Assembly: GCF_017309955.1 (NCBI RefSeq)
Contig: NZ_CP021247.1
Coordinates: 434,001 to 498,000 of the forward strand
DNA: 64,000 bases
Direction: 5' to 3'
DNA from: Novosphingobium sp. KA1
Lineage (GTDB): Bacteria; Pseudomonadota; Alphaproteobacteria; Sphingomonadales; Sphingomonadaceae
Position numbers and translations under genes: made by a program. The notes under the pieces were generated by a model. It did no database searches. It was not told where the DNA came from and saw nothing but the letters and a program-made list of their open reading frames with translations. This document shows, one piece after another, positions 35,352 through 43,491 of the stretch; the stretch's first letter is position 1, and every line of letters begins with the position of its first letter.

Positions 35352-36809
35352 TCGCCGCGATCGGCCGCGGCTCGCCCTCACTCGATATGCCGATCATCTC
35401 GATCAGCCTGGCCTTTTCCTGGTCGGCAAGGTCGGTCGTCTCGGCCGGATCGTCGACAAGGTTGTAGAGCTCCCAGCCCGAGGCATCGAGCGCGTTGAGC
35501 TTGTCGTGGGTGATCTCGTCGCCGAAGGCGCCGCCGGATTCGACAAACGAGGTACCCGGCCAGGGACAGACCGCGCGCCAGCCGGCATGGTAGAGCGAGC
35601 GGTGGCCGAACATCTCGTAATACTGGGTCTGGTGCAGGCCCGTGGCACCGCTGTCGTCAAAGGTGTTCTTGAGACTGAAGCCCTCGATCGGCGCCTGGGT
35701 CACGCCGCGGATCGTGGCAGGCGGCTCGACGCCGAGGCAGTCCAGCACGGTCGGCACCATGTCGATGCCGTGGCAGAACTGGGTGCGCACCTCGCCCTTG
35801 GCCTTGATGCCCTTGGGCCAGGAGATGATGAAGGGATCGGATACGCCGCCGCGATAGTGATCGGTGTGCTCCAGGAAGCCGGCGAAGACTTCCATCATGC
35901 GGGCATAGAGCTTGCGCTCGTCGTCCGAGAGGCTGTCCCAGTCCTGCACGTCGGGATCGTGGCGCGACATCACCGTGTTCTGCGGAATGACGCCCAGTTC
36001 CTTCTGCCGCCTGAAGGTTTCCTCGCGGTAGTGGTCCCAGCCCTTGTCGAACTGGCCCTTGTACTTGTCGGCCCATTCCCTCGGCACGTGATGCGGGGCG
36101 TGCTGGGCGCCGGGGCAGAAGTACATGAAGAACGGCTTGTTCTGCGCGACCTGCTTGGCGTCGGCGATCATCGCCTTGGCCTTGTCCACCAGGTCCGGGG
36201 TGAGGTGATAGCCTTCCTCCGGCGTCGCCTCGGGCTCGACCTGCATGTTGTCGCGCACCAGCTCGGGATAATACTGGTGGGTGTCGCCGCCGAGGAAGCC
36301 GTAATACCGCTCGAACCCGCGGCCCAGCGGCCAGCGACTGTAGGGACCCGCGGCCGAGGTCTGCTCGGCCGGCGTCAGGTGCCACTTGCCGATGGCATAA
36401 GGGTTGTAGCCTGTTCCTGCAGGATTTCCGAGATGAAGCCGTTCTCGAACGGGATGATCCCGTTGCCGCCGGGAAAGCCGATCGAGCCCTCGGTGATGCA
36501 GGACATGCCGTTGGAGTGGTGGTTGCGCCCGGTGATGAAGCACGAGCGCGAGGGCGAGCACAGCGCCGTCGTGGTCATGTTGGTGAAACGCAGCCCGTCC
36601 TTGGCGAGGGCATTGATGTTGGGCGTATGGATCGGGCTGCCGTAGCAGCCCAGATGACCGAACCCGGTATCGTCCAGCACGATGAACAACACGTTGGCCG
36701 CGCCTTCCCTGGCGCGCAGCGGCGCGGGCCAGGCCGGTTCCGAGACGTCGTAGGTGCGTCCAAGGACACCGTTGAACGCCTGTCCTGCCTTGTATTCCTT
36801 CAGGGCCAT
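35352..36809 (-). pseudogene. Arylsulfatase, decayed (frameshift, internal deletion, lost C-terminus)
   Basis: The start ATG 36,809 and first 130 codons encode a good sulfatase N-terminus with VLFIVLDDTGFGHLGCYG and the formylglycine motif CSPSR (Cys84). After SEILQEQ the frame shifts at about 36,411: CAGGCTAC where CAGGGCTAC is expected, a 1-nt loss. Homology continues in the next frame as GYNPYAIGKWHLTPAEQ. Later, EVFAGFLEHTDH is joined directly to YRGGVSDPFIISWPKG. The roughly 80-90 residues normally between them, including metal-binding SDNG and the catalytic surroundings, are missing. The C-terminal domain is also absent and the frame runs into the OmpA terminator. Three independent lesions support a true pseudogene rather than a sequencing error. 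Confidence 0.85.
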
Positions 36810-36849
36810 GATTCGTCCTCATCCAGCGGGGGTGGACGGGATTATGCAA

Positions 36850-37277
36850 AGGCGATCACGGCGCGGTTATCGGTGATTGCGCCCAGGCCACTGCGCGACG
36901 ACCGAAAACCGGCGGGGAGCTTCCCTCCTTATCGATGGCAAATGGCTGTAGATCGATGGTTTTTCCAAGTTGCCGCAAAGGCCCAAGCACGCCTCGCCGT
37001 CACCATGGACACGTGCGGGTCAGGCCCGCCGGTCCAGCCCATCCCACCACGATCTGCCTGATGGCAAGCGAAAGGCGAAGAACACCAACGACCGACAGTC
37101 GTGGGACAAGCCGCAAAACCCGCGATTTCCCGGCCGGCTTCTTGAGGATCTAGAGATGATTTTGGATGAGCTCTTGGCGGAGAGGGTGGAATTCGAATTC
37201 ATGATGTTTCACCGTTGGAAATGCGTGTGATTTGCATCCGGATTGCCCCCAGAATGCCCCCGTGGATGCCCCCGAGT
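36850..37277. other. Probable chromosome-prophage boundary region
   Basis: About 430 bp without a convincing gene lie between the arylsulfatase remnant and the first prophage gene. The short leftward frames here (60 codons each) lack protein character. The CCCCC-rich stretch ATTGCCCCCAGAATGCCCCC (37,238-37,260) is unusual. No tRNA and no integrase gene is seen, so attL cannot be placed exactly. Confidence 0.35.
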
Positions 37278-37496
37278 TCAGGAGCGAATTGATCTCGTCG
37301 ACTTCCATTTTTCGATGTCGGAGAGCGGCCACGCGACGCTGCGGCGGCCAATGCGCAGGGGTTTGGGAAACGTGTCTTCCTGCATGTATCGATAGATCGC
37401 GGACCGACTCAGGCCGGTTTCACGTTCGACCTCGGGGCGTCGCAACAGCGGGCCAATGCCCCCAGCCCGGGGAGCGGGTTGAGTGGTTTCAGCCAT
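37278..37496 (-). CDS. AlpA-family phage regulator/excisionase-like protein
   Basis: A 72-residue DNA-binding protein with a MerR-like/AlpA helix-turn-helix: LLRRPEVERETGLSRSAIYRYMQEDTFPKPLRIG, quoted only partly, then SVAWPLSDIEKW. These proteins act as excisionases or activate integrase genes. ATG 37,496 follows AAGGATCGAAGG; an in-frame TTG at 37,538 is less likely. It is the last gene of the leftward early operon. The expected integrase partner is not adjacent. Confidence 0.85.
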   Translation of the reverse strand: MAETTQPAPRAGGIGPLLRRPEVERETGLSRSAIYRYMQEDTFPKPLRIGRRSVAWPLSDIEKWKSTRSIRS

Positions 37497-37631
37497 TGGC
37501 CTTCGATCCTTCTGATTTTGGGAAATTTTTGGCGGCAATGCCGCGCTTCCGGGGAGACCGGTCGCAAGCGGCCTCCCCTTCCGCTTGAGGGCTCATTCCC
37601 TCAAACTCGAATTCTGTGTGGCACTCGCCCC

Positions 37632-38141
37632 TCATATCGCCGCCTTCGCCGGCACGGGCGCTTCGACACGAACGAAGTCCATCACCAGCACTTCCGGGTT
37701 TGCGTCCCAGCTGCACGGCTTCTTCGAAAGCGAGAGGTTCTGGTTCCAGGCGCGCGCAAACGCGGTGGTATGGGTGAAGCCCTGGGCGCGGATCTCGTCG
37801 ATCGTGATCGACTGCAGGAGCGCGTGGCCGACCCAAATCACCTGCAGATGCTGGCGATGCCAATCGCGCAGGAGCTCGCGCGCGAATCGGCGGCGGCCGA
37901 GGCCCGGCCCCACACCCTCGACGTCGGTCACAAACGTCGGACGCGCGCGCTTCAGCTGCGCTTGCGCCGACGAAATATGGTCGAACTCCAGTGGCAGGTG
38001 AAACGGCTCACGCACCCAAAGCAGCGCGCCCGGCCGAATGTCGGCCAGGCGCCCGCCGATGGGGCGGTAAAGGCGAGAGAGGTAGCCATCAACGAGCCGC
38101 TCGATCTGGGGCTCGATGATGGTGAAGGGCTGGGCTTTCAC
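37632..38141 (-). CDS. Phage protein with ASCH/PUA-like domain
   Basis: A 169-residue protein. GGRLADIRPGALLWVREPFHLP matches the ASCH-type start found in many phage proteins, where a beta-barrel binds RNA or modified bases. The second half (DWHRQHLQVIWVGHALLQSI, FARAWNQNLSL) is consistent with the end of such a domain. It overlaps the ParB-like gene stop by 4 nt (ATGA), so it belongs to the same operon. The function in the phage is unknown. Confidence 0.65.
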   Translation of the reverse strand: MKAQPFTIIEPQIERLVDGYLSRLYRPIGGRLADIRPGALLWVREPFHLPLEFDHISSAQAQLKRARPTFVTDVEGVGPGLGRRRFARELLRDWHRQHLQVIWVGHALLQSITIDEIRAQGFTHTTAFARAWNQNLSLSKKPCSWDANPEVLVMDFVRVEAPVPAKAAI

Positions 38142-40042
38142 TCAGCTACCTCCCTGCTTGCACTCTGTCCGGTTGCCCCGTCTTCGGGGGCGGTTGCGAC
38201 ACCGAAGGACAGCAGTGGATGAACCCAGCCCGGGTTCTGTTGAAGCGCGCCGGCCGTGGCGCCGGTCAGCACTTGATCGTTGAGCTTGTGCCACTCACGG
38301 AAGGAGACTTCCTCTACGTGCGGCTGTGCGAGCTCGAGGCGGCGCATTTTGGGAAACAGCGCCATGAACCTTGGCGTAGGCGACCAGTAGCGGCGAATCT
38401 CGGCATCATCGACGCGGGCGAGCTCGGCAATCGCGTCATGTGCGGCTACACGCCAGCCCGGCGTGTTGGCGGAGCGGAGAAGCGCAAGGCCTGCAAGCAC
38501 CGCGCCCGCGCGCCGCTTCGTATGCTCCGGCGCCGAATGGAAGGCAGTGAGCGATTCCTCCGGCTGTTCCATCCGCATGAACGGCTCAGCCGCGATTCGG
38601 TCGAGGGCACGTTCCCAGATGGCATGAGCCTCCGCATCTTCCACGAACGGCGCTACGAAGTCGGCCGGCTCCTCCTCGTCGGATCCGCGCCAGGTCGAAG
38701 TCAGCCCCCGGGCGCCGACATGAGTTTCGCCCACCGTCTTGCCGAGCTCGATGCGCAACTGGGCCCACACGATGTAATCGCGGCCGATGGTCCCTGCTTC
38801 CTCGGCATCGTCGACGAGAATCGCGCGGAGGATCTCGCGGCGAATCGAGCGCATGACGTGCAGGCCCTCGGCCTTGACCCCATGCTCTTCCTTCGCGGCC
38901 GCCCGGGCAGCAATTGCATCGCCCGGGCTTGCCGAGGCATTGAAGGCCGCTCCTGCAGTGACCGTAGTGCTGATCGACGTCGCGACCTTTGCCGCACTGG
39001 CGACCTGCCTCGGCTTTTGCTCCGCCTCCCGCTTCGCCTTCCGACTTGCCCACCAGTAGTGCGCTTCGGCGGCGCCATCGTTGCCGATCTCGACAGTTGC
39101 GACGATGTCGCCGTCCGGTAGCACAAGCTCCGAATCATTTTGCCCAGCGGCGGGGAAAAGCTCGAGTGCCGTATCGGCAAATCCATGGCTGCCCGGCGCG
39201 CTCGCCACGAAACGCAGCCCTGGCCGGCAAGTCATTGCCTTGATGCTCTCGCGGAAGTCCGCCAGCTTACTCTCTGCGAGATCGCGGAGAATGCCCTCGT
39301 CACTCACCCGGCCGCGCTCCGGACCATCGGCGAAAAGATCGAGCTCGATCCGGCCGCCCTGCCCTTGATAGATCTTGGGCCCGACGAACCGCAGAAGCCG
39401 CTCCAGTTCGGCATCCCCGACCTTCAGGTACGCGCGGATCCGCGCCGGCGTGCGGTCGTAGTCACGCAGAGCAGAAAAGTGCTTCCAGGCCGCGCGCTGA
39501 AGATCCCGATCTTCGGTTGCCGCGTAAGCCTCCGCGACCTCGCTTGAAATGGTGCGATCGGCATAGGCCGCAAAAATCGCCGGTTCCAACTGCCCCAGTC
39601 GAAGCTGACGCGCGACCCAGACTGCTTCCTGCCCGATGTTCGCAGCTATTGTCTCAACTGCAGCGCCTTCAGCGTGCGCACGCGCGATGGCCGCGTTGAT
39701 CTCGTACGGCCGAAGATCCCGCCGCAGCAGGTTCTCGTGGAGAGACATCTGCGTGATCTGGTCCGGCGAAAGGTCACGCAGCACGATATCGGTTTCGTGG
39801 TCTGCTGGCAGAACGCCATCCGAAATCAGGCCTTGCAGTGCGCGCAGCCGGCGGCCGCCCGCCAACACTCCGTAATCGGCCTCACTATCTGGGGGCATGT
39901 GATGGGCGACCATGGGCAGCATCAATCCGACAGTGCGAATTGACGCCTTGAGTGCGTCAACGCTTTCCGCGTCCTCCTGGTTGATGCGAACATTGGCAGG
40001 CGAAACAACCAGCTGACTCACTCGTACGGTAGCGTACGTCAT
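38138..40042 (-). CDS. ParB/Srx-like domain phage protein
   Basis: A 634-residue protein. It opens with a ParB N-terminal domain: VSPANVRINQEDAESVDALKASI, YGVLAGGRRLRALQ (the GxRR box near residue 65) and the HTH-linked LSLHENLLRRDLRPYE region. A long helical tail without recognised motifs follows, ending in a domain with WHKLNDQVLTG. Such large ParB-like proteins are found in alphaproteobacterial prophages and plasmids and may act in DNA replication, partition or as nucleases. ATG 40,042 is chosen; the frame runs upstream through two coupled small genes in another frame. No ParA is present. Confidence 0.8.
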   Translation of the reverse strand: MTYATVRVSQLVVSPANVRINQEDAESVDALKASIRTVGLMLPMVAHHMPPDSEADYGVLAGGRRLRALQGLISDGVLPADHETDIVLRDLSPDQITQMSLHENLLRRDLRPYEINAAIARAHAEGAAVETIAANIGQEAVWVARQLRLGQLEPAIFAAYADRTISSEVAEAYAATEDRDLQRAAWKHFSALRDYDRTPARIRAYLKVGDAELERLLRFVGPKIYQGQGGRIELDLFADGPERGRVSDEGILRDLAESKLADFRESIKAMTCRPGLRFVASAPGSHGFADTALELFPAAGQNDSELVLPDGDIVATVEIGNDGAAEAHYWWASRKAKREAEQKPRQVASAAKVATSISTTVTAGAAFNASASPGDAIAARAAAKEEHGVKAEGLHVMRSIRREILRAILVDDAEEAGTIGRDYIVWAQLRIELGKTVGETHVGARGLTSTWRGSDEEEPADFVAPFVEDAEAHAIWERALDRIAAEPFMRMEQPEESLTAFHSAPEHTKRRAGAVLAGLALLRSANTPGWRVAAHDAIAELARVDDAEIRRYWSPTPRFMALFPKMRRLELAQPHVEEVSFREWHKLNDQVLTGATAGALQQNPGWVHPLLSFGVATAPEDGATGQSASREVAE

Positions 40043-40200
40043 TGCACGGCACTCCGGTGATTGGCCGCTTGGTCGCGCCTGGTGCGCTTGCGGCGGGGTT
40101 GGGGCTTCAGGGGAAAGGCGAGCTGCCTGCCCTCGCCCGGGAACTCGAGATCGAGCTCCGCGCATTCGGCGCAAGTGCAAAGCCGCTCGCGGCGCTTCAC
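40039..40200 (-). CDS. Small phage protein with CxxC motif
   Basis: A 53-residue frame from GTG 40,200, reading KRRERLCTCAECAELDLEF and ending in a basic tail. The start overlaps the previous stop (GTGA) and its stop overlaps the ParB-like start (ATGA). This double overlap is the main evidence that it is translated. CTCAEC may bind zinc. The function is unknown. Confidence 0.5.
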   Translation of the reverse strand: MKRRERLCTCAECAELDLEFPGEGRQLAFPLKPQPRRKRTRRDQAANHRSAVQ

Positions 40201-40364
40201 GGGCGGCGAACCTTCCGACGCCGGTCCATTTCGTCCCAGAAGTAGCGATCCTCGGCCGACATAGGGCCGAGCGTGGTGCGGCGCGCGCGGCGCCGGCGGC
40301 CAATGATCTTCAAGACCATGGCCGCCACGATCGCGCGGAGGATTGTCGAGCCGCCCCGGCGCAT
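40197..40364 (-). CDS. Small basic phage protein
   Basis: A 55-residue frame from ATG 40,364, which overlaps the GapR-like stop (TGATG). The N-terminal half (ILRAIVAAMVLKIIG) could be a short membrane or amphipathic helix, followed by RRRRARR and an acidic SAEDRYFWDEMD segment. It is coupled at both ends to its neighbours. The function is unknown. Confidence 0.45.
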   Translation of the reverse strand: MRRGGSTILRAIVAAMVLKIIGRRRRARRTTLGPMSAEDRYFWDEMDRRRKVRRP

Positions 40365-40600
40365 CAGTCGATGCCCAGCGCGGTTTTGTAGGTATCCATG
40401 AGCATGTCCATTTCGCGGCGATCGTCCGGCTTCATCTTCCGGACGCGCACGATCTGGCGCATGATCTTCACGTCATACCCGACGGCCTTGGCCTCGTTGT
40501 AGACGTCGCGGATATCGTCGCCGATGCCCTTCTTTTCCTCCTCGAGGCGCTCGACGCGCTCGATCAGAAGGCGGAGGCGATCGTCAGTGGTTTCAGCCAT
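40364..40600 (-). CDS. GapR-like DNA-binding protein (DUF2312)
   Basis: A 78-residue helical protein: DRLRLLIERVERLEEEKKGIGDDIRDVYNEAKAVGYDVKIMRQIVRVRKM, quoted partly, then a short helix. This is the GapR/DUF2312 family signature; GapR is a Caulobacter nucleoid protein that clamps overtwisted DNA ahead of replication. A phage copy may assist phage DNA replication or compete with the host protein. ATG 40,600 overlaps the previous gene end. Full family length is present. Confidence 0.88.
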   Translation of the reverse strand: MAETTDDRLRLLIERVERLEEEKKGIGDDIRDVYNEAKAVGYDVKIMRQIVRVRKMKPDDRREMDMLMDTYKTALGID

Positions 40601-40898
40601 GGGCCGGCACCTCCACAGCGCCGCAAGTGGTCGTGCAGCCGCTCGCCGTTGCAAGCGCGTGGACCGAAGCGAAAATTTCGTTCAGTTGGCTGGCCGCCAA
40701 CTGCAGCCCCACCTCGTATGCCATCAGTCGCAAGGCAGTATCTGACGCCCGATCGCAGACCTCAGTCAGCGCCATAACAGCTGATTCGGCCCCGTGGCAC
40801 GCAAGGTCCACTGCCTGGGCAGCGCGGGCCGGCGCAACGCCGTTCGCGATCATTAACTGCCGAAGCTGGGCGCGGGTGTTCTCACCATACTTTGTCAC
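40593..40898 (-). CDS. Hypothetical phage protein
   Basis: A 101-residue, mostly helical protein (MTKYGENTRAQLRQLMIANGV...) with four cysteines, two of them in SGCTTTCG near the end. It overlaps both neighbours by a few bases, as expected in the early operon. I do not recognise the family. Confidence 0.55.
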   Translation of the reverse strand: MTKYGENTRAQLRQLMIANGVAPARAAQAVDLACHGAESAVMALTEVCDRASDTALRLMAYEVGLQLAASQLNEIFASVHALATASGCTTTCGAVEVPAHG

Positions 40899-41248
40899 GC
40901 GAATTCTCCCTGAAGGCTGCGATCGGCCAAGTGCTTGTTGAGCCAGCCAGCGCCCGCGCGACGTTTGCGCCGCGCGCGGTCCTGCGCGGCCGGCGTCGGG
41001 AGATGGCGGGCATGCATGATCGCTTCGAGATCGCCGAGGTGGCCGAGGACGACCTCGTCATCCAGCGGATCGAAGTCCGCGCCGGCGCGCATCGCGTATT
41101 CGACGCAGACCGGGTTCTCGTCGCAATCGATCCAGGATTCTCCGGCGACACGATCCCACCAGTCTTCGATCTCGAAGACCTGGCCCTCGTAGGTGCCACT
41201 TGCGACGACGACGGCCTGCCCCGCAAGCGGGTGCGCCTTCCGGTGCAT
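40895..41248 (-). CDS. Hypothetical phage protein, DNA/structure accessory
   Basis: A 117-residue protein from ATG 41,248 (MHRKAHPLAGQAVVVASG...). It has an early SH3-like beta segment (AVVVASGTYEGQVFEIEDWWDRV) and a later acidic helix with HARHLPTPAAQDRARRKRR. The upstream extension to 41,509 is antisense-like and rejected. GTG 41,254 (GTGA overlap with the upstream stop) is a possible start. The function is unknown. Confidence 0.55.
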   Translation of the reverse strand: MHRKAHPLAGQAVVVASGTYEGQVFEIEDWWDRVAGESWIDCDENPVCVEYAMRAGADFDPLDDEVVLGHLGDLEAIMHARHLPTPAAQDRARRKRRAGAGWLNKHLADRSLQGEFA

Positions 41249-41250
41249 AG

Positions 41251-41679
41251 TCACGCAAATTCTCCCTGTCGGGTCGTGTGAACGTGGTCGTCGCCCAGGC
41301 AGCCGGTGCAGAGCGTCGGATCCCCCGGCACCCACGCACACGAGCCCGGGCAGGCGTCGTGCCAGGTGCAGCCGCAGCTGCGACAGATCTGCGGCTCGGG
41401 CAGACCGCTCGCCGGGTCGAAGTGGTGGTGAAGCAGCAGGAGCTCGTAGACGGCGAGATCGAACACCATCACCTGCCGGAGCAGGCGAGCCTGTTCGACC
41501 GAAAGGCAAGGCTCGTCGGCCTCCGCTGCGAACAGCCGTTCCTCGAGCTTCAGCAGATCGGCCGACGTGATCCTCCGGACGCGATCGCCTATGACGATCA
41601 GCGCGGCCGCGACCTCGACCATGTCGAGACCGGCCGCCTCACGGCGCTTTCTCAGGTATGTTCCGGGTGACATCGGCAT
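41251..41679 (-). CDS. Phage protein with cysteine-rich zinc-finger-like C-terminus
   Basis: A 142-residue protein. The first 60 residues resemble a helix-turn-helix (SPGTYLRKRREAAGLDMVEVA). The C-terminal part has six cysteines in CRSCGCTWHDACPGSCAWV and LCTGC, plus histidines, suggesting a zinc-binding module. It belongs to the leftward early operon. The specific function is not known. Confidence 0.6.
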   Translation of the reverse strand: MPMSPGTYLRKRREAAGLDMVEVAAALIVIGDRVRRITSADLLKLEERLFAAEADEPCLSVEQARLLRQVMVFDLAVYELLLLHHHFDPASGLPEPQICRSCGCTWHDACPGSCAWVPGDPTLCTGCLGDDHVHTTRQGEFA

Positions 41680-41682
41680 CGT

Positions 41683-41940
41683 TCAGGCCGCCTCGATCGC
41701 GCGGTATTCAGGCCACTGGAAAATGACGATCACGGCATCGGAGGTATCTCCGCAGAGCATCTTAGAATGCATCTGGATCTGCCATTGTTGGCCGTCATTC
41801 TTGAAAAGGGTCGTCGCCTCATCATCTCGCCAGGCGGCGACACGCTCAGGCAGCGCGATCTGATCAAATTCCTCTCGCGTGCCCGGTCCGGCGTAGATCA
41901 GCGTCGGCGTAGACACCCCGCAAAACTCGTAATGCTTCAT
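41683..41940 (-). CDS. Hypothetical phage protein
   Basis: An 85-residue protein, MKHYEFCGVSTPTLIYAGPG..., containing a W-rich beta region (QWQIQMHSKML, VIVIFQWPEYRAIE). ATG 41,940 has AAGGTG 6 nt upstream; GTG 41,949 is an alternative. It ends 4 nt before the next gene. No family is recognised. Confidence 0.55.
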   Translation of the reverse strand: MKHYEFCGVSTPTLIYAGPGTREEFDQIALPERVAAWRDDEATTLFKNDGQQWQIQMHSKMLCGDTSDAVIVIFQWPEYRAIEAA

Positions 41941-42038
41941 GTGGGTCACCTTGTGCCGAGGACGCAGAAAGACGCATCGAACGGCGAAGGCCGTACGAGC
42001 GCAGGGCTATTGGATTGCTTGCTTGGGGATCGCGCCGG

Positions 42039-42533
42039 TCAGCCGGGCGGCCCGGTCGCCTGCGTCATCATCTCGAGTAGGGTCAGGGCGCTGTGCAGCG
42101 CCTGGATAGCTTCCTCAACCTCTTGGATAGCCGCGCGCTTCTGACGCGGATCCACACCCGGTTGCGATGCCAGCACAAGCGCAGCGTGCGCTTCTCCACC
42201 TTCCCGGATCGCATCAACAGCCAGACGGCCGAGAGCAACCTCGTTTGAGAAACGGAACATGCCGGCTTCATCAAGCAGATAGCCGTAGGTTTCGAAAAGC
42301 GGGGCGCCATCGCCACCGGCTGAACGGTAGGCCAGATCCAGCTTGATCGCATCGTGCAGCGGGATCTTCTCGCGCCGCAGGGGATCGCCCCAGGCACGGA
42401 CCATGCTCTCACTGCGCGGCTTCCCGTTCGGGTTGCAAAGCAGCGCGGCCATCGCCGACCAACCGCCGGGGATCTCGCCGGCGATGCGCGCCAGGGCAGC
42501 ATCAATAGTCAGCGGGGCGCGGCCTTTCGTCAT
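42039..42533 (-). CDS. CII-like phage regulatory protein (CP76 family)
   Basis: A 164-residue protein matching the phage regulatory protein CII/CP76 layout. It has an early helix-turn-helix-like segment (DAALARIAGEIPGGWSAMAALL), then the family-typical IKLDLAYRSAGGDGAPLFETYGYLLDEAG and a helical C-terminus. Such proteins tip the lysis/lysogeny choice or regulate early genes. ATG 42,533 follows GGAGG. It would be the first well-supported gene of the leftward early operon. Confidence 0.75.
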   Translation of the reverse strand: MTKGRAPLTIDAALARIAGEIPGGWSAMAALLCNPNGKPRSESMVRAWGDPLRREKIPLHDAIKLDLAYRSAGGDGAPLFETYGYLLDEAGMFRFSNEVALGRLAVDAIREGGEAHAALVLASQPGVDPRQKRAAIQEVEEAIQALHSALTLLEMMTQATGPPG

Positions 42534-42610
42534 GCCATGCCTCCGGGGCTGCCCCTTGACGGCGCAGCCCCTTCGGCCATCGTGCGGTTGTCAACGCCAG
42601 CACGAGAGAC

Positions 42611-42910
42611 ATGATGAACGACGATGCGATTCAGGCACTTATCGCTGCAAACATTTCCGCAACTATCGCCAGTCTTCAAACGTGGCGAATACTGGCCAAT
42701 AATGGTCTGCTGGATCCGCAAGAGTTGGATGAAATGGTCCACGGCCTTACCCTTTCCTTGGAAGGGCTACAGGGGAACCGGTACGCCGAACTGATCCGCA
42801 GCGCTTACCAGAACGTGCTCGATCCAGCGATGGCGCAGCTTTACCAAGCAGCTCGCGCAAATTGGAAAGGCGCTCCATCTCCTGAAGCAGATCAAGCTGG
42901 AGGCGATTGA
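42611..42910 (+). CDS. Small helical protein, opposite to the early operon
   Basis: A 99-residue rightward protein (MMNDDAIQALIAANISATIAS...) with regular amphipathic helices (QTWRILANNGLLDPQELDEM, LIRSAYQNVLDPAMAQLYQAARANW). Its composition is convincingly protein-like and its third codon positions are lower in GC than those of neighbours. ATG 42,611 follows ACGAGAG. It lies among leftward genes, so it needs its own promoter and may be a late acquisition. The function is unknown. Confidence 0.6.
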   Translation: MMNDDAIQALIAANISATIASLQTWRILANNGLLDPQELDEMVHGLTLSLEGLQGNRYAELIRSAYQNVLDPAMAQLYQAARANWKGAPSPEADQAGGD

Positions 42911-43003
42911 GCCACCCTACCCCTAGCGATTTACGCGAGGTTGCGCGGCGCATGCGTCGCGCACGCCACAGGGCTAAAGCTCGCTGACGGCGGTGCGGCC
43001 TGC

Positions 43004-43165
43004 TCATGCCACTGCTCCGGGGCCGCCGAGAAGAGCGACGGCCCCTTCGGCTGACCAGCCTCGGGAAGTGGCGGAAACTTCAACGCCCCGCGCAGCGACG
43101 GCTGGAGCGACTGTGCGCAATTGCAGCATAAGCGACGGACGGATCGCGATAATTCCATGCCCCAT
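43004..43165 (-). CDS. Possible small phage protein downstream of cro
   Basis: A 53-residue frame from ATG 43,165 (MGHGIIAIRPSLMLQLRTV...), Ala/Val/Gly-rich, ending GGPGAVA. It lies 9 nt after the Cro-like stop. Its stop overlaps an ATG by ATGA. Position and composition support it weakly; no family is recognised. Confidence 0.35.
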   Translation of the reverse strand: MGHGIIAIRPSLMLQLRTVAPAVAARGVEVSATSRGWSAEGAVALLGGPGAVA

Positions 43166-43173
43166 GGTCGCAA

Positions 43174-43491
43174 TCACCGTTCAAGCCCTCGAAGCGGATT
43201 ATGGATGCCGTCAGCAGCGGCGGGGGTTTGCACTGCTGACGGCGATCCGCCCGAGTGGGGCTCGGACATGGGGTCCGGCGCGGAGAAGATGTCTGGACGC
43301 AAAACATAATCCGGGATGCCGGTCGCATCCGAAACTGTCCGGACATTCTCCGCCGGGAGCAGTTTGTCGCTCAGCAACCAACCTCGAATTGTCGACTGGC
43401 GTTTACCGAGCAATCGACCGAACGCCGACTGCGAGCCGACCTTGCGGACCGCCACTGCTAAGGCAGAATCAGATTCATGCTCTAACGCCAT
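43174..43491 (-). CDS. Cro/YdaS-type repressor
   Basis: A 105-residue protein with a Cro-like HTH: ALAVAVRKVGSQSAFGRLLGKRQSTIRGWL, quoted partly, then LPAENVRTVSDATGIPDYVLRPDIF. This is the YdaS/Cro layout, in which the second helix pair is followed by an R-P-D-(I/L)-F end. The C-terminal 40 residues are disordered. It is divergent from the CI-like gene, and operator C overlaps its own start codon, as expected for autoregulation. Confidence 0.85.
   Translation of the reverse strand: MALEHESDSALAVAVRKVGSQSAFGRLLGKRQSTIRGWLLSDKLLPAENVRTVSDATGIPDYVLRPDIFSAPDPMSEPHSGGSPSAVQTPAAADGIHNPLRGLER

Noticed and set aside
35305..36849. Intact 514-residue leftward protein
   Set aside because: Only its second part matches sulfatase; the first part is the wrong frame of the sulfatase N-terminus, so the locus is a frameshifted pseudogene.
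36850..37277. tRNA or att core at the prophage boundary
   Set aside because: No tRNA-like cloverleaf or T-loop sequence was seen and the right boundary is outside the window, so no repeat can be matched.
42530..42742. Leftward 70-codon frame ending ATGA at the CII-like start
   Set aside because: Low protein character and antisense to the 42,611 gene; CII has its own GGAGG site.
42747..43007. Leftward 86-codon frame with ATGA coupling to the 43,004 frame
   Set aside because: Most of it is antisense to the more protein-like 42,611 gene; only the first 30 residues might be real.
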